In this document: piece by piece, positions 57,591-64,000 of the stretch | Layout of the letters: each line of letters begins with the position of its first letter | How positions within the stretch are numbered: the stretch's first letter is position 1 | Origin: Glutamicibacter sp002979865 | GTDB lineage: Bacteria; Actinomycetota; Actinomycetes; Actinomycetales; Micrococcaceae | Length of the DNA stretch: 64,000 nucleotides | Assembly: GCF_050030965.1 (NCBI RefSeq) | Contig: NZ_CP188297.1 | Span: 2,170,001 to 2,234,000, forward strand | Reading direction: 5' to 3' | Notes under the pieces: generated by a model | Seen by the model: only the letters and a program-made list of their open reading frames with translations | The model's database searches: none | Told to the model about the DNA's origin: nothing | Position numbers and translations under genes: made by a program

Positions 57591-60166
57591 TGCCGGCCCG
57601 CTTGATGCACGATTCCACCGGGCGGCGGTTGCACCGCCCCTTCCATTGGACCGCCATCGCCGCCATCATCATGGCGCTGGTGACCACCGCGCTGGGCGGG
57701 CGCGCGGTGCTGGCCGTGCAGGCAGCCAACGTCCCGGACCCCTACGAGGTCCAGGTGGTGGTCCGCGGCGATAACGGCTTCAACATCACCCAGCAGACGG
57801 TGGACGCCGAGCTGGCCCGGCACCCGGTGCGTGCCACGGCCCCGCTGGAACTGGTCATCACCGACCGCTGGCTCACGGGTGATGAACTGCTGCGCGGGCA
57901 GGTGCCGGAAAACCAGATCATCGTCTCGACCAGGATGGAGAACAGGGATCCCGGGCTAAGCGACGCTGAACAGCGCTTCGCCGGGGTGGGCCTGGACCGC
58001 AGCCTTGCAGCATCCGACGACGCGCATACCGACCTGCGCTTCGACATCGAGCACGCCTTCACCAAGAACGTTTCGGTAGGCCATGGGCCCAAGGCGGCGG
58101 TGGCCGCCGCGCATACTGCCGCCGTGCTGCTGGACAATTCGCCCAGCAGCTCGGCGATCTTCTGGTTCGCGGCCGTGGGTGCGAGCGCCATGCTCACCGC
58201 CGCGTTCTTGGCCAGCGCCCTGCGCTACCGCTCGCGGTGGGCATCGCGCCACCGGCGGCTGGCCGCGGCGCAGCGCAAGCTGGCCCGCGTGCTCCTGGAC
58301 CTCGAAGCACTGGAAGCCACCTACCAGGCCACCGAGCAATCGCGCCGTCCTGCCGGCTTCACCAAGGCGTGGCGGCAGCTCGAATCCCTGTCCCTGGATG
58401 CCGCCCGCCGCGAAGCGCCCTTGGTGCGCTCGCTGTTCACCCGGGCCGAATGCCTGGAACAGAGCACCGGGCAGCAGCTGGCGGCCTTCGAGGCCGACAC
58501 GCGCAAGCTGACGGAACTGGCCGACTCGCTGATGGGCGCCGGCTCGGTGCATGCGCACCTGGCTGGCACCGGATCCACCTTCGACAAGCTCAGCAGCCCG
58601 ATCAACGATGCGGCCACGGCGCTGCTGATCCGGCTGGACACCGCCCCGGGCACCATGGTGGCCGGCAAGGACCTGGCGGATTTCCGCAGTGCCCTCGGCG
58701 AACTGCTCAATGCCGCCCATGGCGATACCAGCCAGCGCACCGCCATCGAGCGCTGGGCCGAGGCCGAACGGCGGCTGGCGAAGCTCGCCGGGAAGATCGC
58801 TGCCCGGCTGCGCCGGTATCCGCGGGGGCTGCAGCAGCCGGTGCCCCAGATCGGCGCCCAGCACAATGAGCTGCGCTCCAGCCTGGGCTTGCCGCCGGTA
58901 TCCAAGCAGGGTGCGCTGGCGCAGATCGCCACGGCGAACTCGCTGGCCCGCGGGATTCTCGGCGATACGCTTCAGGCCGATCAGGAGGCAGACGGCATGC
59001 CGCGCGAGCCCGGTGCTTGGCGGCGCGCGCTGGCCAAGTTCGCCGGCACCGTCGGCACCGAGGGCGATGAACCGCCCAAGCTGCGCCGGGCGTGGACGGC
59101 CGGCCTGCTCTCTGCCTTGCTGCTGGGCAGCCTGATCGCCGCGGGGGTCATCGTGTCCTCGGTAGCCAGCGAGCCTGGACGCACCTATGAGGGGTCCGGG
59201 CGGGGGATGGAACTTGAAATCGATGACCAGGGAAAGCTGGTTGACGAAGCCGAGATCCGCCGGTACATGGAAGAGGACTTCGACACTCCGCAGCAGATCC
59301 TGGTCGTGGTCCGCGATGCCGAAGCCTACCTGGAACTCAAGCACTTCGACGGCTCGGAATACCGCGATTCGACGCCCGAGAGCGTGCGCACAGCGATCTT
59401 GCGGATCAAGGACGAATACTCCGATCGCGCGGATCCGGCCAACGGCGAGCTGCCCGAGGACCTGACGATCATCCCGCTGCTGATCACCGACGAGGGCAAG
59501 GGAATCGTCCCCGGGCTGATCTCGGGGGCAGTCATCAGCGGCACCGCCTCCTGGGGCACGACCGGCGGGTGGGAGCATGGAAGCATCTACGAGTCGAACT
59601 ATCCGGCCATGGAAGCCGCCAGCGCGGCCGAGGACTTCGCCGTGGTGCTCAAGCAGGCCGGGTACGAGCAGCCGGACTACAGCACCTCGCTGCTGTACTG
59701 GATGCTCGTGTTCATGCTGTTCTTCACGGTGGTCAACGTGGTCCAGGTCCTCCAGTACCTGCTCGGGGCGACCTCGCAGCTGACCCGGTTCTCCCGCGGC
59801 TCGCGGTCCGTCCAGCATTCGCGCCGGCAGCTGGAGGAGCTGGCCATGGGCTTGGAGGATTCGCAGATCAATGCGGTGGCCGTGCTCGGCGCGACCGCGG
59901 CCCCGAATGCGGACGAGGCAGGGCAGCGATTGTTCGAGCGGGCCTTGATGATGGCGTGGCGCGAAGCCCAGGAGTTATCCTCGATGACCCTGGGCCAGCG
60001 CCTTGCCGCCGGCTATGCCCAGCGCACGGCGCATCTGGCCCGGCTGGTAGCGCTGCTGGGCGAACGCGATGCCGACGTGGCGCGGCGGGCCAAGGCGCTG
60101 GTGCTGGCCAGCCGCGGTGCCGGGGGAGATGCTCCAGCGCCAGTGGAACTGCCGGGACAGAAATGA
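57590..60166 (+). CDS. DUF5129-like multi-TM protein coupled to the TPM-type gene
   Basis: The protein has 858 residues from the ATG at 57590, which overlaps the upstream stop. It has a signal anchor (about 20-45), a TPM-like outer segment (DPYEVQVVVRGDNGFNITQQ), a membrane helix at about 187-215, a long helical cytoplasmic region to about 500, another helix at 500-525, a second TPM-like segment, and a final helix near 700-725 followed by a basic tail. It repeats the plan of its neighbour twice. The best match I recall is the actinobacterial DUF5129 family, whose role is unknown. A partnership with the upstream gene is likely from the coupling. Confidence 0.78.
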   Translation: MPARLMHDSTGRRLHRPFHWTAIAAIIMALVTTALGGRAVLAVQAANVPDPYEVQVVVRGDNGFNITQQTVDAELARHPVRATAPLELVITDRWLTGDELLRGQVPENQIIVSTRMENRDPGLSDAEQRFAGVGLDRSLAASDDAHTDLRFDIEHAFTKNVSVGHGPKAAVAAAHTAAVLLDNSPSSSAIFWFAAVGASAMLTAAFLASALRYRSRWASRHRRLAAAQRKLARVLLDLEALEATYQATEQSRRPAGFTKAWRQLESLSLDAARREAPLVRSLFTRAECLEQSTGQQLAAFEADTRKLTELADSLMGAGSVHAHLAGTGSTFDKLSSPINDAATALLIRLDTAPGTMVAGKDLADFRSALGELLNAAHGDTSQRTAIERWAEAERRLAKLAGKIAARLRRYPRGLQQPVPQIGAQHNELRSSLGLPPVSKQGALAQIATANSLARGILGDTLQADQEADGMPREPGAWRRALAKFAGTVGTEGDEPPKLRRAWTAGLLSALLLGSLIAAGVIVSSVASEPGRTYEGSGRGMELEIDDQGKLVDEAEIRRYMEEDFDTPQQILVVVRDAEAYLELKHFDGSEYRDSTPESVRTAILRIKDEYSDRADPANGELPEDLTIIPLLITDEGKGIVPGLISGAVISGTASWGTTGGWEHGSIYESNYPAMEAASAAEDFAVVLKQAGYEQPDYSTSLLYWMLVFMLFFTVVNVVQVLQYLLGATSQLTRFSRGSRSVQHSRRQLEELAMGLEDSQINAVAVLGATAAPNADEAGQRLFERALMMAWREAQELSSMTLGQRLAAGYAQRTAHLARLVALLGERDADVARRAKALVLASRGAGGDAPAPVELPGQK

Positions 60167-60197
60167 CTCCGCCCCGGCAGTCCGGCACTGCGCGGTT

Positions 60198-62255
60198 CTA
60201 GCCCAGCAGCTCGGGCAGTTCCTGCGGCGCGTTGCCCAGCACCTTCTGGGAAAGGAACTCGGTGACTACCTGGTACCAGATCTTGGCGTGCTGCGGGGAC
60301 AGCACCCAGTGGTTCTCATCCGGAAAGTACAGGAACTGGTGCTCGGTGCTGCCGTCTTCCTTCTGGGGCAGCCCCGAATCGGCTAGCAGCTCGTACCACA
60401 GGCGCAGGCCCTCGCCGATGGGCACCCGGTAGTCCTTGTCGCCGTGGATGACCAGCATCGGGGTGACGATGCTGCCCACCGAATGATGCGGCGAGTTCTG
60501 CTCGCGCATTTCGGGGCTCATCTCGCGGGTCCAGTAGAACGCGGCGTCGGTGGTCTTGCCGAAGCCTTCCAGCGCCCACAGGCTGGCATGGGTGACGATG
60601 GCCTTGAAGCGGTCGGTGTGCCCAGCCACCCAGTTGGCCATGTAGCCGCCGAAGGAGCCGCCCATGGCGGCGGTGCGGGTTTCATCGATGTCCGGCCGCG
60701 CCTCGGCGGCATCGGTGATGGCCAGCAGGTCAGTGTACGGTTCCTGGCCCCAGCGGCCCCAGCCGCGCTGGATGAACTCCTGGCCGTAGCCGGTGGACAG
60801 GGCCGGATCCGGCAGCAGCACGGCATAGCCCTGGGCCACCAGCAGCCATGGGCTCCAGCGCCAGCTCCAGGCATTCCACGAGCCCAGCGGCCCGCCATGG
60901 ATCCACAGCAGCAGCGGCGCCTTGTCGGCGGCAGAAGCGGTGGCGGGCAGGGCCAGCCAGGCGCGGATGCTCGACCCGTCATCGGCGGTGGCTGACACCT
61001 CGGTGAGCGTTCCGGGCAGGGCCGGGCGGGAGACCGGGGAACGCAGCTCGGTCAAGGCCGCGTATTCGCCCGGCTCCAGGTCCCCGGTGTGCGCCAGGTC
61101 GATGGCCACCGGTTCGGCCGGGTACAGGTAGCTGGAACGAAGCGCGTAGGCGGTACGCGAGTCGCTGCTGATGGCCAGATCGGTGTACGCGCCGTCATCG
61201 GTGAGCCGGGTGATCTTGTCGTTGTACAGGCTCAGATGGAAGACCGGTGCGTGGCCGTTGTCATCGGCGGTCAGCAGCAGCGAGCGCCCGTTGGGAACCC
61301 ACTGCAGGTCATTGACCCAGCGGTCCCAGCCGGCGGCGATCCGGTGGGTGGCGCCGTCGGCCAGATCCATCAGCCACAACTCGAAGACCGGGGCGGTATC
61401 GGCGGTGGAACGCTCCCAGCGGGCGTAGGCCAGCTGGGTTGAATCCGGGCTGATCTTGCCCAGCGTATATTCGTACTGGGCATCGGGGGCCAGCAGCATC
61501 TCGTGGGCGCCGGTGTGCAGGTCGATGCGCATCACTCCCGGGGCTGAGGAAGCCCGGCCTTCGGGAACCTGCCATTCGGTGACCAGGAAACTGCCATTGG
61601 AAGCAACGTCGTAGGAGGTATCCTCCAGATTCGCGCCGATGCCCGGGGTGAGGTCGGTGAGCTGGGTACTGGTGGCGTCCTGCAGGCCCGGCAGGGACCC
61701 GGTGTAGTAGTGCGGGGTGGACGGGCCCAGATCTTCGTCCCAGTAGCGGACCGGGTAGCCGGTGTGCAGGATCGCCGAGACCTTCTTGTCCTTGCGGCCG
61801 GTGCGCAGTGCCGCTTCGGCGTCCAGGTCCTTGGCGCGGGAGAAGGCCGAGGCGCGCAGCACGATGGTCTGCGGGGACTGCTGGCAGATCCGCAAGGACT
61901 GCACCCCGGCAGGGTGGGAAATCACCGAGCGGGCTTCGCCTCCTGCTACCGGCAGGATCCAGCCTTCGGCCTTGGCGTCTTCCTTCGACGAGCGCTTGGC
62001 CACGAAGAACAGGTCGCCGTTGGCGGCGAACTGCGGTTGCGATTCGCCGTGCTCGCCGAATGTCAGCCTGCGTGCTGGTGCTTCGCCTTTGGGATCCAGC
62101 GACCAAAGGGCGCTTTCGTATTTCGTCCCGTCCTCGGAAAGCTCGCTGAGGGTGGTGACGAGCTTGGTGCCGTCGGGGGAGAGCGCCAGGCCGCCGAGGC
62201 GGCCCAGGCCAATAAATGAATCTAAATTATGAAATGAATGCTTAGAGTGTTCCAC
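60198..62255 (-). CDS. S9-family serine peptidase (prolyl oligopeptidase / acylaminoacyl peptidase type)
   Basis: The protein has 685 residues from a GTG at 62255. The N-terminal two thirds is a WD-like beta-propeller (FIGLGRLGGLALSPDGTKLV opening). The C-terminal alpha/beta hydrolase domain begins near 440 (LLLWIHGGPLGSWNAW) and has the nucleophile in MGGSFGGYMANW near residue 536, a VIHGDKDYRVPIGEG stretch with the Asp, and a catalytic His in FPDENHWVLSP. It has no signal peptide, so it is cytoplasmic. It would cleave short peptides. It is convergent with the DUF5129-like gene, with 31 bases between. Confidence 0.94.
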   Translation of the reverse strand: MEHSKHSFHNLDSFIGLGRLGGLALSPDGTKLVTTLSELSEDGTKYESALWSLDPKGEAPARRLTFGEHGESQPQFAANGDLFFVAKRSSKEDAKAEGWILPVAGGEARSVISHPAGVQSLRICQQSPQTIVLRASAFSRAKDLDAEAALRTGRKDKKVSAILHTGYPVRYWDEDLGPSTPHYYTGSLPGLQDATSTQLTDLTPGIGANLEDTSYDVASNGSFLVTEWQVPEGRASSAPGVMRIDLHTGAHEMLLAPDAQYEYTLGKISPDSTQLAYARWERSTADTAPVFELWLMDLADGATHRIAAGWDRWVNDLQWVPNGRSLLLTADDNGHAPVFHLSLYNDKITRLTDDGAYTDLAISSDSRTAYALRSSYLYPAEPVAIDLAHTGDLEPGEYAALTELRSPVSRPALPGTLTEVSATADDGSSIRAWLALPATASAADKAPLLLWIHGGPLGSWNAWSWRWSPWLLVAQGYAVLLPDPALSTGYGQEFIQRGWGRWGQEPYTDLLAITDAAEARPDIDETRTAAMGGSFGGYMANWVAGHTDRFKAIVTHASLWALEGFGKTTDAAFYWTREMSPEMREQNSPHHSVGSIVTPMLVIHGDKDYRVPIGEGLRLWYELLADSGLPQKEDGSTEHQFLYFPDENHWVLSPQHAKIWYQVVTEFLSQKVLGNAPQELPELLG

Positions 62256-62460
62256 TTCACATATCTTGCCACTGTTCGCGGCTGGGCACTACCGGAAATC
62301 GAAAATTACCTGGCATCGGCAACAAGACCGGGACAACTTGCAACCAAGGCGTGATGCCGCCGCTATTGGAAAAACCTGCAATTGAGTGGAGGATGAATTC
62401 AATGGGGGAGCTCGCGATGTCAGCTGCATGACCGGATCATGGATCAAGGAGTTGGAAAAG

Positions 62461-63237
62461 ATGAACCGTGCCAGAACCCGTCTCGGCGCGCTCCCGATGA
62501 TGTGCGCAGCAGCCCTGATGCTGGCTGCCTGCCAGGGAGCCCAGCCGGACTCGACACCCAGTCAGGAACCTGCGCCAAGCGGCACATCGCCATCGGCAAG
62601 TGCCAGCTCGCCGGAGGCTTCGAGCCCCGAATCCAGCCCATCGTCAAGCGCCGAAAGCCCGGATGCGCCAAGCACGGCGGCGCCCGAGCTGAGCCAAGAG
62701 CATGAAGTGCATAGCATCCAGTTCATGACCCCGGAGCAGTGGACCGCCACCGGGGATGACTGCGAGGGTGAATGCACCGAATGGGATGAATGGGAGATCA
62801 AGGACGCGCAGGGCAAGCATGTGCTCACGCTGATCCCCACCACGGCAACCTCGCCGGATGGGGACGTGTCTCTGTACGAGCGGGAGCTACTGGAGCGCGA
62901 AGAGCTGCCGGACCCCGGAGCTGGCACCGGCTTCCATCCCGCCAGCTTCATTGCCGAGTTCTGGGAATCGACCAGCCAGGAGGATGGCGAGAAGGAGTCC
63001 GGGTTCGATATTGCCCTGGTCGATGACCAAGTGCTCGCCCAGCGCAATGAGAACCCGGATCTGAACTTCTTCAAGGTCGGCGAGCAGTCGCCGATGATGT
63101 GGGTCGAAGAGGACTATCTGGAAGACCGTGGCGTCCCGGATGACCCGGTGAAGCAACAGGCGCAGCAATTCCTGGATACCCAGGAATATGCGTTGGTGCG
63201 CGAAATCCTGCTCAGCGTCCAGCCGGCCAAGGGCTAG
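62461..63237 (+). CDS. Secreted lipoprotein of unknown function
   Basis: The protein has 258 residues from the ATG at 62461, behind AAGGAGTTGG. A signal peptide ends at a lipobox LAAC, predicted to be lipidated at the cysteine. A Ser/Pro/Ala-rich linker of about 55 residues follows, then a globular domain with a CEGEC pair. I recognise no family. The gene is monocistronic, divergent from the S9 peptidase, and bounded by a strong terminator. A cell-envelope location is certain only to the extent that the lipobox is real. Confidence 0.85.
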   Translation: MNRARTRLGALPMMCAAALMLAACQGAQPDSTPSQEPAPSGTSPSASASSPEASSPESSPSSSAESPDAPSTAAPELSQEHEVHSIQFMTPEQWTATGDDCEGECTEWDEWEIKDAQGKHVLTLIPTTATSPDGDVSLYERELLEREELPDPGAGTGFHPASFIAEFWESTSQEDGEKESGFDIALVDDQVLAQRNENPDLNFFKVGEQSPMMWVEEDYLEDRGVPDDPVKQQAQQFLDTQEYALVREILLSVQPAKG

Positions 63238-63259
63238 GCCAAGCCCGGCACGCAAGAAA

Positions 63260-63302
63260 GGACCGGCCCGGAAGCAGCTCGAGGCTGCTTCCGGGCCGGT
63301 CC
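63260..63302. terminator. Strong bidirectional terminator
   Basis: A perfect 19-bp stem (63260-63278 with 63284-63302) with a 5-base loop separates the lipoprotein gene from the convergent permease gene. Confidence 0.9.
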
Positions 63303-63312
63303 CGGGATCCTG

Positions 63313-64000
63313 CTACCGCTGGTTGGCCGGCTGCTCGTTGTGCAGCCGCGCCTTGGCGATCTCGTTGATCCGTCCGCGGCACAAGTACCAGCCGCCGATG
63401 ATCAACGGGATGATGACCACCAGCGAGGCAATGGTCCAGGTGCCGATGGGATTATCGAAGGCCATCATCACCAGCACCAGGGCCAGGAAGCCCAGGGTGA
63501 CCCAGCCGGAGACCGGAGCCAGCGGCATCCGGAAGCCGGGGCGCTGCTGCTCGCCGCGCTTGGCGGACTTCACCAGCGCCATCTGGCACAGCACGATCAT
63601 CCCCCAGGAGGCAATGATGCCGATGGCCGCGAAGTTCAGCACGATCTCGAAGGCCTTGGCCGGGACCACGGCGTTGAGCACCACGCCGAACACGGCCACC
63701 ACAGCGGTGATCACGATGCCGCCGTAGGGAACCCCGGCCTTGTTCATCCGCCCGGCGAATTTCGGCGCCGAGCCGTTCAATGACATGGAGCGCATGATGC
63801 GCCCGGTGGAGTAGAGCCCGGCGTTCAGCGAGGACAGCGCCGCGGTGAGCACCACCAGGTTCATCACCACGTCCATGCCCTGCACGCCGATGGATCCGAA
63901 GAAGGTCACGAACGGCGATTCCCCGGCGCTGTACGCGGTGTAGGGCAGCAGCAGCGAGAGCAGCACCAGCGAGCCGACGTAGAATACGGCGATGCGGATG
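63313..64000 (-). CDS. APC-family amino-acid permease, partial (N-terminus beyond right edge)
   Basis: The C-terminal 229 codons are present; the frame stays open to the right edge, where it reads IRIAVFYVGSLVL. Hydrophobic helices, NAGLYSTGRIMRSMSLNGSA and PKFAGRMNKAGVPYGGIV are typical of the asparagine/GABA-type branch of the APC superfamily. Substrate specificity is not visible because helices 1 to 6 are missing. The gene is terminated by the strong hairpin at 63260-63302. Confidence 0.88.
   Translation of the reverse strand, partial: IRIAVFYVGSLVLLSLLLPYTAYSAGESPFVTFFGSIGVQGMDVVMNLVVLTAALSSLNAGLYSTGRIMRSMSLNGSAPKFAGRMNKAGVPYGGIVITAVVAVFGVVLNAVVPAKAFEIVLNFAAIGIIASWGMIVLCQMALVKSAKRGEQQRPGFRMPLAPVSGWVTLGFLALVLVMMAFDNPIGTWTIASLVVIIPLIIGGWYLCRGRINEIAKARLHNEQPANQR

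Noticed and set aside
57956..59818. Minus-strand open frame of 620 codons opposite the DUF5129-like gene
   Set aside because: Antisense shadow with repetitive Gly/Arg/Gln content and no hydrophobic pattern.

Overview
This 64 kb window is a gene-dense, high-GC chromosomal segment. It suggests an actinobacterium of the Micrococcaceae (Arthrobacter / Glutamicibacter-like). The inference rests on GC-rich codon use, actinobacterial families (a DUF5937-ArsR regulator, a DUF5129-like protein, an EccC/EssC-type secretion ATPase), many GTG starts, and several genes whose start codon sits where a leaderless transcript would begin. No rRNA, tRNA, CRISPR array, intact insertion sequence or prophage was seen. 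One gene is cut by each window edge.

Layout. (1) 1-5162 is a probable catabolic cluster: an alpha/beta hydrolase (cut at the left edge), two paralogous AA_synth (DUF1185) proteins and a GntR regulator on the minus strand, facing an unusual SnoaL-like/flavin-reductase fusion and a BCCT transporter on the plus strand. Palindromic GntR-type operators lie between them. (2) 5333-8539 holds fdhD and a YdeP/FdhF molybdoenzyme. (3) 8698-12266 holds an NCS2 purine permease, a Band 7 protein and an aldo/keto reductase. (4) 12290-20938 is nitrate assimilation: nirB, a divergently placed nirD with a tiny coupled ORF, and a narK-nasC-nasB operon. (5) 21375-28304 is purine catabolism: guanine deaminase, AzgA-type permease and xdhA-xdhB-xdhC, with structured leaders. 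(6) 28431-31836 holds a low-complexity glycine-zipper protein and a divergent homocysteine methyltransferase / amino-acid permease pair, probably for S-methylmethionine. (7) 31859-41557 is a compact type VII secretion (T7SS) locus: a FHA-FtsK ATPase, an RDD-FHA protein, two small helical proteins, a large probable effector and three translationally coupled unknown genes ending in a membrane protein. (8) 42365-47189 holds a CocE-type hydrolase, a DUF5937-ArsR regulator and an AbgT transporter. (9) 47330-51072 holds purB, an orphan WXG100-like / lipase-like pair that looks like a second T7SS substrate module, and a four-helix membrane protein. (10) 51155-55948 holds an aminotransferase and a 2-oxoacid dehydrogenase E1alpha-E1beta-E2 operon. 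(11) 56085-64000 holds two coupled TPM/DUF5129-type membrane proteins, an S9 peptidase, a lipoprotein and an amino-acid permease cut by the right edge.

The nitrate and purine blocks share molybdenum-cofactor enzymes (nitrate reductase, xanthine dehydrogenase, YdeP) and both serve nitrogen acquisition. The most novel material is the T7SS locus with its effector/immunity-like module, the orphan WXG-lipase pair, and the SnoaL-flavin reductase cluster with its operator architecture. All family calls come from reading translated sequence and remembered family features; no database search was run.
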